DNA from: Oscillospiraceae bacterium
GTDB taxonomy: Bacteria; Bacillota; Clostridia; Oscillospirales; Ruminococcaceae
Assembly (NCBI GenBank): GCA_021201135.1
Contig: JAJQGT010000030.1
Span: forward strand, 123,821-187,820
DNA length: 64,000 nt
Direction: 5' to 3'
Notes under the pieces: model-generated
Database searches by the model: none
The model's input: only the letters and a program-made list of their open reading frames with translations
What the model was told of the DNA's origin: nothing
Program-made: the position numbers and the translations under genes
Shown here: in pieces, positions 49,523 through 58,278 of the stretch
Layout: every line of letters starts with the position of its first letter
Position numbering within the stretch: the first letter of the stretch is position 1

Positions 49523-49528
49523 AAAGTA

Positions 49529-51112
49529 GTGAGTGTCAATAAGCAAGTGAAAACCATACCGGCAACGCGAACCCCTTTTACCTCTGCTCCTATCACAGAG
49601 CAGAAGAAAAGGAAAGTCGCTGGATACGCTCGTGTTTCTACAGACCATGACGAACAGTTTACCAGTTACGAAGCTCAGATTGACTACTACACCAAGTACA
49701 TCAAGGCACGGGAAGACTGGGAATTCGTCAAGGTATATACCGACGAAGGAATCACCGGCACATCCACTCGTCACAGGGAGGGTTTCAAGCAGATGATTGC
49801 CGATGCCCTATACGGAAAAATAGACCTGATTGTCACGAAGTCCGTCAGCCGATTTGCAAGGAATACGGTAGACAGTCTCTCAACAATCCGTCAGCTAAAA
49901 GACAAAGGCGTTGAGGTATATTTCGAGAAGGAAAACATCTGGACTTTTGACGGCAAGGGTGAACTGCTGATTACAATAATGTCTTCTTTAGCACAGGAAG
50001 AATCCCGTTCCATTTCAGAGAACTGCACATGGGGACAACGGAAGCGATTCTCAGATGGCAAAGTCACAGTTCCGTTCACGAGGTTTCTCGGCTACGACAG
50101 AGGACCTGATGGGAATCTTGTAGTCAACGAGGAACAAGCTACCGTTGTCAGAAGAATATATCAGCTATTCCTTTCCGGGAAGACTCCGACCGGTATTGCT
50201 ACACAGCTTACTCGTGAAGGAGTGAAGACTCCTGCCGGAAAAGAAAAATGGAGTACTTCGACGGTAAGAAGCATACTTACGAATGAAAAATACAAGGGCG
50301 ATGCCTTGCTCCAGAAAAGCTTTACAACGGATTTCCTGACAAAGAAGAAAAAAATCAATGAAGGCGAAATCCCTCAGTACTATGTTGAGAATAATCACGA
50401 AGCTATCATTGACCCGGAAGTCTTTGAGATGGTACAGATGGAGTTCGAAAGGCGTTCTGCAGAGAAAAGTTCTCACGGTGGTTTGTATGCCTTTTCGCAT
50501 AAAATTAAGTGCGGCGAATGTGGAAGCTGGTACGGGTCGAAAGTATGGCATTCCAATGATAAATACCGAAGGAAAGTTTGGCGGTGTAACAGCAAAACTT
50601 ATGGTGACACAAAGTGCAAAACTCCTCACCTGACAGATGAAGCGATTATTGAGAAATTTATATCAGCTGTAAACAAGCTGTTGAAAAATAAAAAATCAGT
50701 AATCGCCGATATCGAACTTATCAAAGGCAAGCTTTATGATACTACCGACCTCGTTGCTGAACAAGAGCAACTTGAAGATGAGCTGAGGCTTGTCACAGAG
50801 TTGGTACAGCAAGCTATCAAAGAAAATTCGATGACAGCTCTCGACCAAGCGGAATACCAAAAACGCTACGATTCCTTGTATGAGCGTTACAATAATACAA
50901 AAAAGAAGTTAGAAGAAGTAACGGCAGAGATTAGTCAAAAGGAAATTACACGAGCTGCACTAAGCGATTTTCAAAAAGCACTTTGCTCCAAGCAACAGCT
51001 TTTGACCGAGTTCAACGAAGAAGCTTGGTACACATTAGTCGACTATGTTACGGTTTATAGCAAGGATGATATTCGATTTACGTTCAAGGATGGAACGGAA
51101 ATAAAAGCCTAA
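49529..51112 (+). CDS. Large serine recombinase 2 (probable integrase)
   Basis: 527 residues with a GTG start at 49529. N-terminal catalytic domain: KVAGYARVSTDHDEQFTSYE with the active-site Ser, DLIVTKSVSRFARNTVDSLS, SSLAQEESRSISENCTWGQR; recombinase domain from ~170 to 300; zinc ribbon KIKCGECGSWYGS ... WRCNSKTYGDTKC; C-terminal coiled coil (~390-480, EEVTAEISQKEITRAA). This set is complete for a phage integrase. It lies 160 bases from the right junction of the element, the usual place for the gene next to the attachment site. Confidence 0.95.
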   Translation: MSVNKQVKTIPATRTPFTSAPITEQKKRKVAGYARVSTDHDEQFTSYEAQIDYYTKYIKAREDWEFVKVYTDEGITGTSTRHREGFKQMIADALYGKIDLIVTKSVSRFARNTVDSLSTIRQLKDKGVEVYFEKENIWTFDGKGELLITIMSSLAQEESRSISENCTWGQRKRFSDGKVTVPFTRFLGYDRGPDGNLVVNEEQATVVRRIYQLFLSGKTPTGIATQLTREGVKTPAGKEKWSTSTVRSILTNEKYKGDALLQKSFTTDFLTKKKKINEGEIPQYYVENNHEAIIDPEVFEMVQMEFERRSAEKSSHGGLYAFSHKIKCGECGSWYGSKVWHSNDKYRRKVWRCNSKTYGDTKCKTPHLTDEAIIEKFISAVNKLLKNKKSVIADIELIKGKLYDTTDLVAEQEQLEDELRLVTELVQQAIKENSMTALDQAEYQKRYDSLYERYNNTKKKLEEVTAEISQKEITRAALSDFQKALCSKQQLLTEFNEEAWYTLVDYVTVYSKDDIRFTFKDGTEIKA

Positions 51113-51118
51113 ATCCAG

Positions 51119-51155
51119 ACAGTCTACTAACATTGAGAATGTGGTAGGCTGTTTT
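51119..51155 (+). terminator. Terminator after the recombinases
   Basis: CAGTCTAC (51120-51127) pairs with GTAGGCTG (51144-51151) with one G-T pair, followed by TTTTCTGCG. Confidence 0.7.
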
Positions 51156-51223
51156 CTGCGTAAAAAAATAACCGGATAACACCGATTTGTATCAAGCTTT
51201 TATGAACTTGTGAATTTCCGTAT

Positions 51224-52411
51224 TCAGACATAAAGACCATTAATTGGATGTATCGAAAATGGTGTGGAGATTTCGAGGAACTTAAGGCTTGCGAGCTTGT
51301 TCTGGAAAGCTTGCAGAGCGGCAACCCGCTTCTTCTCGACAGTCAGAGTGCAAATCTCCGCAAATTCCTTCTTGAGGTCGTCCAGGAAAAGCGGGTCGAT
51401 GACCTTGTGGATGTTTTCGATGGAGGTGTAGTGCATGCCGCCCGAACGCCTTGTTTCGGGGTTCAGGGTGCTCTCGAAAACGGCGCCGAAGATGGTCGGG
51501 CTGATTTCCTTCCAGTTGAAGCCTGAGCTCGCTTTTTCAAGGAGAAGGTCTCTTATCTCGTCGGTGAAGTTCGGAATCTCGATGTCCTCGTCCGAGAATA
51601 AGCCGCCGTTGACATATGGGAAAGCGGCAAGCTCGGGGTCGAGATATTTGTCACGCTCAGATTCAGGAGTGTCGAGGATTTTAAAAAGCTCAATGAGTCC
51701 AGAACGCATCTTGCTGGTCTTGAATCCAGCCATGTAGTCGTGGAACATGCCGTATTTGTCGAAGATTCCGGCGTTTTCGGCATAGAGGCAGAAAACGAGA
51801 CGGACGCAAAGGACGTTGAGGGAGTGCATGGCGGACTTGCTTGTCGGGTCAACATATTCTTTTGAAAAGGCATCATAAAGAAGCCCGACAATCTCGCCTG
51901 CGGCGATGGAGATTTCCATCTCACGCTTGATGTGGTCGCTCCCGGTGTCCACTAAAAAGTTCAATCTGTAGTATTCTTTAGGTAAATCTTCAAGCTTGAT
52001 GATTTCCGGTTCGCCGTTCGGCTTGTTCATGTCGTAGACCCAGAACTCGGCAAAGTTGCAGGTGATGACCCACCTCGGGTGCCTGTCAACGGGGAGCTCG
52101 ACGATGTAGCGCTTCGCCTGCTGGAACGGGGTAAGATATGTCCCGTCCGACTGCTTTATAGCTTTCTTAAGGTCTTTTCCCAAGCCCTTCTGTTCGATAA
52201 GTACTTTCGTAGAAGGAATATAGCCGTCGATAAAGCTTGTGTGGTCAAGGTGCACCTGATCCTCAAAGCTTATAAATTCCGAGATATTTTTAACCCCATA
52301 GACGTGCTCAAGGAGGTCAATCCAGAATTTCTGCGATTCACCCTTTTCATATCCCTTGCCCTTCCAATACTCCGCAAATTTCTTCGCTTCCACAGCCTGT
52401 AAGTCAGTCAC
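51224..52411 (-). pseudogene. MmeI-like type IIG restriction-methyltransferase, truncated by prophage insertion
   Basis: 395 codons remain. The N-terminal nuclease/helical region (VEAKKFAEYWKGKGYEKGES; VLIEQKGLGKDLKKAIKQSD with an E-x-K-like core) and linker (FVDTGSDHIKREMEISIAAG; VNGGLFSDEDIEIPNF) are those of MmeI-class enzymes. The sequence runs to GMHYTSIENIHKVIDPLFLD and KLASLKFL. Exactly where the SAM motif DPACGSG should follow, it switches to 16 unrelated residues and a stop. The full enzyme would be ~900 residues or more. A consensus promoter (52444-52472) still stands upstream. Cause: integration of the element. Confidence 0.88.
51268..51285. other. Probable right attachment junction of the prophage (attR or attL)
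   Basis: On the minus strand the coding sequence of an MmeI-like methyltransferase is intact through LASLKFL and diverges immediately after, where family members continue DPACGSGNF. The divergence falls at CTCGA (plus-strand TCGAG, 51273-51277). The adjacent serine recombinase gene ends 160 bases away. The crossover is therefore placed here to within a few bases; the other junction lies beyond position 1. Confidence 0.7.
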
Positions 52412-52443
52412 AATGCTCCCGCCTTTCCCTGAGTTATACTCCC

Positions 52444-52472
52444 ATTATAATTAAAATTCCCCCGTCTGTCAA
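52444..52472 (-). promoter_or_regulatory. Consensus promoter of the MmeI-like gene
   Basis: Minus strand: -35 TTGACA (52467-52472), 17-base spacer, -10 TATAAT (52444-52449). Both hexamers are perfect. Confidence 0.85.
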
Positions 52473-52499
52473 TAAACAATCGCACTCTGAAAAGCCTTC

Positions 52500-52528
52500 T
52501 TGCTTTCCCTGCGCTGTTGTTGTATAAT
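52500..52528 (+). promoter_or_regulatory. Promoter of the macro-domain gene
   Basis: -35 TTGCTT (52500-52505), 17-base spacer, -10 TATAAT (52523-52528), about 42 bases before the ATG at 52570 and divergent from the MmeI-like promoter. Confidence 0.75.
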
Positions 52529-52569
52529 ATTATCATACTACCACGCAGAAAGGGCGACGAGGTGAGGGT

Positions 52570-53616
52570 ATGCCATTACGGATAATCCGCAACGATATTA
52601 CGAAGATGAAGGTTGACGCCATTGTCAACGCGGCGAAGAGCTCCCTTTTGGGAGGAGGCGGCGTGGACGGGGCGATTCACGAAGCCGCAGGTCCGGGGCT
52701 GTTGGAGGAGTGCAGGGCGCTCGGCGGGTGCGAGACCGGCGGGGCGAAGATTACGGGGGCTTATAACCTCCCCTGCAAGCACGTCATCCACACGGTGGGA
52801 CCGGTCTATCGGGACGGGAAGCACGGCGAGCCGGAGCTCCTCGGGTCCTGCTATCGGGAGTCGCTTCGGCTTGCGAAGGAGGCAGGGTGCGAGTCGGTCG
52901 CGTTCCCGCTCATTTCCTCGGGCGTCTATGGATATCCGAAGGCGGAGGCTCTGCGGATAGCGGTCGACACCATCGGCGAATTTCTTGCGGAAAACGACAT
53001 GACCGTCTACATAGTCATCTTCGACAAGACGGCTTACCGCATCGGCGAGAAGCTCTATTCGGACATCGAGGCGTATATTGACGACAAATACGTCGACGAG
53101 CACTCGGACGGCATTGCGGAGCGCCGCAGGAGGATGCTTTTTGCCCGTCGGGATGAGATTGAAGAGGACGGAATCTGCGCCTGCCCACCGCCGATGCTCG
53201 GCTCAGCGCCAGCTGCAAAGCCGATGGCAGCACCGATGGCTGCGAATATCTCGCTCGAGGACGCTGTCGGGCAGATTGACGAGAGCTTTTCCGAGATGCT
53301 TCTTCGGAAGATTGACGAGTCGGGCATGACCGACGCACAGGTCTATAAGAAGGCGAACATCGACCGCAAGCTCTTCTCGAAAATCCGCAGTGCCAAGAAT
53401 TACAAGCCGAGCAAGCCGACGGCTCTGGCGTTTGCAATCGCCCTCGAGCTCTCCCTCGACGAGACGAAGGACCTCTTGATGAAGGCGGGCTTTGCGCTCT
53501 CCCACTCGAGCAAGTCGGACATCATAATCGAGTATTTCATCAGCCACGGGAACTACAACATCTTCGAGATAAACGAGGCGCTTTTTGCCTTCGACCAAAG
53601 TCTTCTTGGTGCCTAA
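52570..53616 (+). CDS. Macro-domain ADP-ribose hydrolase with C-terminal HTH-like domain
   Basis: 348 residues. Residues 1-170 are a MacroD-type macro domain: [20 protein letters not shown] (ADP-ribose binding), GYDLPC-type [17 protein letters not shown], and [21 protein letters not shown] linker (~195-230, proline/alanine-rich) leads to a helical domain ([60 protein letters not shown]) resembling an XRE-like HTH. Macro domains remove or read ADP-ribose on proteins or nucleic acid. With the DraG-family gene at 56.7 kb it makes two ADP-ribose enzymes in one 5-kb stretch. GC-rich compared with the prophage. Confidence 0.93.
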   Translation: MPLRIIRNDITKMKVDAIVNAAKSSLLGGGGVDGAIHEAAGPGLLEECRALGGCETGGAKITGAYNLPCKHVIHTVGPVYRDGKHGEPELLGSCYRESLRLAKEAGCESVAFPLISSGVYGYPKAEALRIAVDTIGEFLAENDMTVYIVIFDKTAYRIGEKLYSDIEAYIDDKYVDEHSDGIAERRRRMLFARRDEIEEDGICACPPPMLGSAPAAKPMAAPMAANISLEDAVGQIDESFSEMLLRKIDESGMTDAQVYKKANIDRKLFSKIRSAKNYKPSKPTALAFAIALELSLDETKDLLMKAGFALSHSSKSDIIIEYFISHGNYNIFEINEALFAFDQSLLGA

Positions 53617-53747
53617 ATGCTCGTAGCATAATTGCTATTAGCGCAAAATGTCGCCCGGCAAGCGACCTTTTGAACAGAACAATCCGTTATAATATGATTG
53701 CAAAGCGAAAGCCAAGCAGTCATATTTTTATTACGGAGGAATTTATC

Positions 53748-54395
53748 ATGAGAAAAAATTTAACCGAAATCGTATTTATCCTGGACAGAAGCGGCTCGAT
53801 GAGCGGGCTCGAGGAGGACACCATCGGCGGCTTCAACTCGATGATCGAAAAGCAGAAGAGAACCGAGGGCGAGGCTCTTGTCTCGACGGTTCTCTTCGAC
53901 AACCGGAGCGAGGTCATCCACGACAGAGTGAAGTTCACAGACATCAAGCCGTTGACGAGGGAGGACTACTATGTCAGGGGTTGCACAGCCCTCCTCGACG
54001 CCATCGGCGACGCGATTCACCACATTGGGAATGTCCACAAGTACGCCCGAGCCGAGGACGTCCCCGAGCACACGCTCTTCGTCATCACTACCGACGGCAT
54101 GGAGAATGCCAGCCGCCGCTATGACGCCGACAAAGTCAGGAAGATGATTGAGCGGCAGAAGGAAAAGTACGGCTGGGAGTTCCTCTTCCTCGGCGCAAAC
54201 ATCGACGCCGTCGCGACCGCAAAAAGCTTCGGCATCAGCGAAAACCGCGCCGTCAACTACCACAGTGACCACGAAGGCACCAAGCTCAACTACGAAGTCC
54301 TCAGCGAAGCAATCTCGAGTGTCAGGTGCTGTGCTACCATTGATGAAGACTGGAAGGAGCGAATCGAGGAGGATTATAAAAAGAGGAAGAAGTGA
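53748..54395 (+). CDS. VWA-domain protein
   Basis: 215 residues from the ATG at 53748 (GGAGG-like site, GGAGGAATTTATC). Von Willebrand factor A fold with a full MIDAS: FILDRSGSMSGLEEDTIGGF, the Thr of VRGCTALLDAIGDAIHHIG, and the Asp of FVITTDGMENASRRYDADKV. It is predicted cytoplasmic, without signal peptide or membrane span. Stand-alone VWA proteins often act with an ATPase or a signalling enzyme; no partner is adjacent except the macro and DraG-like genes. Confidence 0.9.
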   Translation: MRKNLTEIVFILDRSGSMSGLEEDTIGGFNSMIEKQKRTEGEALVSTVLFDNRSEVIHDRVKFTDIKPLTREDYYVRGCTALLDAIGDAIHHIGNVHKYARAEDVPEHTLFVITTDGMENASRRYDADKVRKMIERQKEKYGWEFLFLGANIDAVATAKSFGISENRAVNYHSDHEGTKLNYEVLSEAISSVRCCATIDEDWKERIEEDYKKRKK

Positions 54396-54472
54396 CGGAA
54401 TATTGTCTTTTGACGGGGAGTGTGGTATAATTATGGAGTGATGAAAAATCAAGCATAACGAAGGTGAAAAAC

Positions 54473-54736
54473 ATGATAAAAGAAAGCGAAGAAATAGTCA
54501 AGGCACACGATTGGTCATTCAAAAACATGGATTCTTTGAAAAACGACAAAATTTGCGGTTGTTTTTACTGCTGTAAGATTTTCGAGACGTCTGAAATCAA
54601 AGAATACATCGAAGAGCGCGACGGTGGCAAAACAGCCGTTTGCCCCTACTGCGGTATAGATTCCGTAATCGGTGAATCGTCCGGTTATCCGATTACGAAA
54701 GAGTTTTTGACGAAAATGAATCAACGTTGGTTCTGA
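54473..54736 (+). CDS. Small cysteine-rich (zinc-ribbon-like) cytoplasmic protein
   Basis: 87 residues from the ATG at 54473 (AAGGTG upstream). Two CxxC pairs: GCFYCCKIF and AVCPYCGIDS, spaced like a zinc ribbon, with helical EIKEYIEERD between them. Similar short proteins occur scattered in Firmicutes genomes as unknowns. Lower GC than the macro and VWA genes before it; it may belong to the same insert as the DUF262 gene. Confidence 0.75.
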   Translation: MIKESEEIVKAHDWSFKNMDSLKNDKICGCFYCCKIFETSEIKEYIEERDGGKTAVCPYCGIDSVIGESSGYPITKEFLTKMNQRWF

Positions 54737-54865
54737 CAAAATTGAATGGGAATCCGACTTGAAAACTTGTACTTTGCAAAAGCAGGGTGCGCTCTCCCCG
54801 AAGTTCGGTTACAGGGGAGAAAATAAGAATTGATTTGAAATTAACGAAAGGCAGGCAAATATACT

Positions 54866-56656
54866 ATGCGTACAGAAAGTAGACAACTTACCGAACTGAT
54901 GAAAAATATTGAGCAAGGAAAATCACAACTTCCTGATTTCCAACGTGGTTGGGTATGGGATGATAATCGGATCATTTCACTAATTGCAAGTATCACAAAC
55001 GGCTATCCAGTAGGAGCGGCTATGTTTCTTGAGTATGGTAATGAAAACATCCGCTTGAAATATCGTCAGATAGAGGGCGCACCTAAAACTGATGCGGTTC
55101 CTGACGAGCTAATATTGGATGGACAGCAAAGATTGACATCAATATATGCTTCTCTGTACAGTAGTCACCCCGTAAACACTAAAACAGAGAAAGGACAAGA
55201 AATCCTACGATATTACTACATAGACATTGCAGATGCCTTAGACTCCTCCAAAGACCGTAGCGATGCCATAATCTCGGTTCCTGCCTCTAGAATTGTCACC
55301 TCAGATTTTGGACGAAAAATTGATTTGGATATTTCAACTAAAGAGAAAGAATACGAGCAGAAGAAGTTTCCGTTAAATATTATTCTCGATTTTATAAAAA
55401 CGTCTCAGTGGATTCAGGGCTACCAACAGTATTATCATTATACCCCAGAAATTATGGATCAGATCATACGCTTCCAAAACGAAATAACGAACAAAACAAT
55501 GAACTATCAGATTCCGATAATAGTTCTTGATGAAGATACTCCCAAAGAAGCCGTATGCCAAGTCTTTGAAAATGTAAATACCGGTGGTGTCTCACTTACT
55601 GTTTTCGAGCTAATTACAGCTATATTTGCTATGGATGATTTCGCTTTGAGAAAAGATTGGGATTCTCGGCGCGATAAATATTTTGATGGCGATATTCTTT
55701 CCTCAATAACGGCAACTGATTTTCTTACGGCTTGTACGTTGCTGACTTCTTACCAGAAAGGCGGCACGGTGAGTTGTAAGAAAAAAGATGTTTTAGCTTT
55801 GACTCTTGATGATTATAAACAATACGCCGATGAGCTTTCAAAGGGGGTTGTTGAGGCAGAAGAACTTTTGCAACAAGAGCGTATTTTTTCGGCAAACGAT
55901 TTGCCTTATACCACTCAACTTATACCTCTTGCTGTTCTTTGTACTTTGCTTGCGCAAAACAATCTGGTAAATGTTACAAATGTCAGGGATAAACTAAGGC
56001 AATGGTATTGGTGTGGCGTTTTTGGAGAGCTATATGGTGGAGCTAATGAGACCCGTTATGTAAATGATGTTGTCGGAGTAATGGAATGGATTTCTGATTC
56101 TGAAAAGGTTCCTAAAACTGTTCAGGAATCGTATTTCAATCCACTCAGACTTTTAACCATGCAAAGCAGGCAAAGTGCAGCTTATAAGGGAGTAATGGCA
56201 CTTATCTTGAAAAACCACTGCCGTGATTTTATCAGCGGAAGTGAGATGGATTTCACAAGATACAAAGCTGAACATATTGATATTCATCATGTCTTTCCAA
56301 AGAAATACTGCATTGATAAAAAGTACCTAAAAGAAAAATGGAACTCTATTGTTAATAAGACTCCGCTCTCGTACAGCACTAATAGGGAAATTGGCGGTGT
56401 TGCTCCAAGCGAATATTAAAAAAAGATTGAAAGAAAGGGACAAGTTGAATCTTCCATGCTTGATTCATATTTGGAATCACATTGGCTTAATGTGAAAGAT
56501 TGCAGAGAAGACGATTTTAACAGTTTTATTGTACATCGTGCTATTAGCCTTCTGGATGCCATTGAACAGGCAACAGGAAAGACTATAACCGGCAGAAGCA
56601 GTGAGGAAATAATACGCAACTTCGGTGCTTCACTTGAAAGCTCAGACGTTGACTAA
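54866..56656 (+). pseudogene. DUF262/HNH (GmrSD-like) defence protein interrupted by an in-frame stop
   Basis: The first 517 codons (to TAA at 56417-56419) hold the DUF262 ParB-like nucleotide-sensing domain (SQLPDFQRGWVWDDNRIISL; ELILDGQQRLTSIYASLYS; FENVNTGGVSLTVFELITA) and a C-terminal HNH-like core HIDIHHVFPKKYC. After the stop the same frame continues without interruption to 56656 (KKIERKGQVESSMLDSYLES ... ISLLDAIEQATGKTI), which is the normal end of such proteins. TAA stands where TTA (Leu) would restore the reading. So a nonsense change splits the gene; the truncated form keeps all recognised catalytic residues. The segment is much more AT-rich than the neighbours, a sign of transfer. 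Confidence 0.85.
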
Positions 56657-56680
56657 TATTTTTAAAGGAGGTTGCCCTAA

Positions 56681-57493
56681 ATGCTCGGCGCAATCATCGG
56701 CGACATTGTGGGCTCGGTTTACGAGTTCAATAACATAAAAACAAAATCCTTTCCCCTGTTCCGCCCCGACTGCTTCTTCACCGACGACACGGTCATGACA
56801 ATCGCGGTGGCGGAGGCTATCATGAACGGTGGCGCGAGGGACGACTTCATCGACTCCATGAAGAAATACGGACGGATGTACCCCGACGCCGGCTACGGTG
56901 GGAAATTCAGAATGTGGCTTCGCACCGACACCCGGAAGCCCTACGGAAGCTTTGGGAACGGCTCTGCGATGCGGGTTGCACCCTGCGGTTGGATGCCGGA
57001 GCTTGAGGACTGCCGGAGGCTCGCGAGGGCTTCGGCGGAGGTCACGCACAATCATCCCGAAGGAATCAAAGGCGCGCTTGCGACCGCCGACGCCATCTTC
57101 CTCTGCCGTCAGCATATTGCGAACGGAGGAAACCCCGAGGAGTGCCGGGCTCTCGTCAAAGAGCATATCGAGAAAGAGTACGGCTACGACATGAGCCACA
57201 CCTGCGACGAAATCCGCCCGACTTATGAGTTCAACGAAACCTGTCAAGAGACCGTCCCGCAGGCGATTGTCGCCTTCCTCGACAGCACAGATTTCGAGGA
57301 CGCCATCCGCAATGCAATCTCCCTCGGCGGCGACAGCGACACCCTTGCCGCCATCACCGGCAGTATCGCCGAAGCGGCGTATGGGATTCCCGATTGGATT
57401 CGGGAGAAGGCTCTCGGGTATCTGGATGAGCCTTTGCTCGGAGTTTTCGAGAAATGGGAGAAATCAGTTGAGGGGTTGAATAATCTTGGATAG
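56681..57493 (+). CDS. ADP-ribosylglycohydrolase (DraG family)
   Basis: 270 residues, ATG after AAAGGAGG. DraG/ARH fold with both metal-binding signatures: IGDIVGSVYEF ... FTDDTVMTIAVAEAI at the N-terminus and SLGGDSDTLAAITGSIAEA at the C-terminus, all acidic residues present. It removes ADP-ribose from modified side chains or free substrates with Mg2+ or Mn2+. Length is normal (~270). It overlaps the acetyltransferase start by 8 bases. Together with the macro protein it suggests ADP-ribosylation control or protection against ADP-ribosylating toxins in this host region. Confidence 0.94.
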   Translation: MLGAIIGDIVGSVYEFNNIKTKSFPLFRPDCFFTDDTVMTIAVAEAIMNGGARDDFIDSMKKYGRMYPDAGYGGKFRMWLRTDTRKPYGSFGNGSAMRVAPCGWMPELEDCRRLARASAEVTHNHPEGIKGALATADAIFLCRQHIANGGNPEECRALVKEHIEKEYGYDMSHTCDEIRPTYEFNETCQETVPQAIVAFLDSTDFEDAIRNAISLGGDSDTLAAITGSIAEAAYGIPDWIREKALGYLDEPLLGVFEKWEKSVEGLNNLG

Positions 57494-58073
57494 CAGAGAA
57501 TGTCGGACCGACGCCGCAATCCGCGACGCTTGCTTGGACGATGCGGAGCGGTTGGTCGAGATTTATTCGTATTATGTGGAGAACACCGCCATCACTTTTG
57601 AGTATGAGACCCCGTCGATTTCCGAGTTTCAGAGCCGCATGGAGCACACGATGGAAAAGTACCCCTACATAATCATCGAGAAGGACGGGAAAGTAGAGGG
57701 CTACGCTTATGCCGGTCCGTTCGCCGGCGGAAGGGCGGCGTATGACTGGTCCTGCGAGCTGACGGTCTACCTCGACCACGAAGCGCAGAAATGCGGCTAC
57801 GGGAGAAAGATATACACCGCACTCGAAGAAAAGCTGAAGCGCATGGGAATCCGGAATCTCTATGCCTGCATCGCCTGCACCGACGCCGAGGACGAACACC
57901 TCGATAACAACAGCGCCGACTTCCACGCCCACATGGGCTTCAAGGAAGTCGGCAGATTCCGCAAGTGCGGGTATAAATTCGGTCGGTGGTATGACATGAT
58001 CTGGATGGAGAAGATTATCGGGGAGCATGAGGAGAGACCGAAGCAGGTGGAACGGTACAATTTCTCAAGGTGA
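57486..58073 (+). CDS. GNAT acetyltransferase, phosphinothricin acetyltransferase-like
   Basis: 195 residues with a TTG start at 57486, overlapping the DraG gene. AAIRDACLDDAERLVEIYSY and YVENTAITFEYETPSISEFQ match the PAT/YncA branch of GNAT enzymes, with the acetyl-CoA loop in LTVYLDHEAQKCGYGRKIYT and a C-terminal MGFKEVGRFRKCGYKFGRWY. It transfers acetyl groups from acetyl-CoA to small amines, likely amino-acid analogues. C-terminus extends ~25 residues beyond the domain. Confidence 0.9.
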   Translation: MDSRECRTDAAIRDACLDDAERLVEIYSYYVENTAITFEYETPSISEFQSRMEHTMEKYPYIIIEKDGKVEGYAYAGPFAGGRAAYDWSCELTVYLDHEAQKCGYGRKIYTALEEKLKRMGIRNLYACIACTDAEDEHLDNNSADFHAHMGFKEVGRFRKCGYKFGRWYDMIWMEKIIGEHEERPKQVERYNFSR

Positions 58074-58082
58074 GAGGTTACT

Positions 58083-58277
58083 TCAATCCTCAATCCCCGC
58101 CGCCAGCTTCACGCACTCATACGCCCCATCATAGGTTCCCTGAGCCTTGAGCTTGTCGATGTTGTCGAGCATGTGGAGTGTCAGCTCCCGCACCTGCGCC
58201 GCCGACGGTCATGAGTATACGATAGGGCTCGCCGTCGCTGTTGAAAAAACGATGAGCCTTTTTGGTATGGAAGTTGG
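58083..58277 (-). pseudogene. Remnant of a small unknown gene, frame broken
   Basis: On the minus strand one frame reads KAHRFFNSDGEPYRILMTV and then a second frame continues AAQVRELTLHMLDNIDKLKA to EDstop at 58083. Together they look like one short conserved protein C-terminus split by an indel near 58205. No start is seen; it lies right behind the MATE-kinase stop. Confidence 0.4.
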
Positions 58278-58278
58278 A

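Noticed and set aside
52576..53103. Long alternative frames in the macro, VWA and DraG genes
   Set aside because: High GC content makes spurious open frames common here; the recognised domains fix the correct frames.
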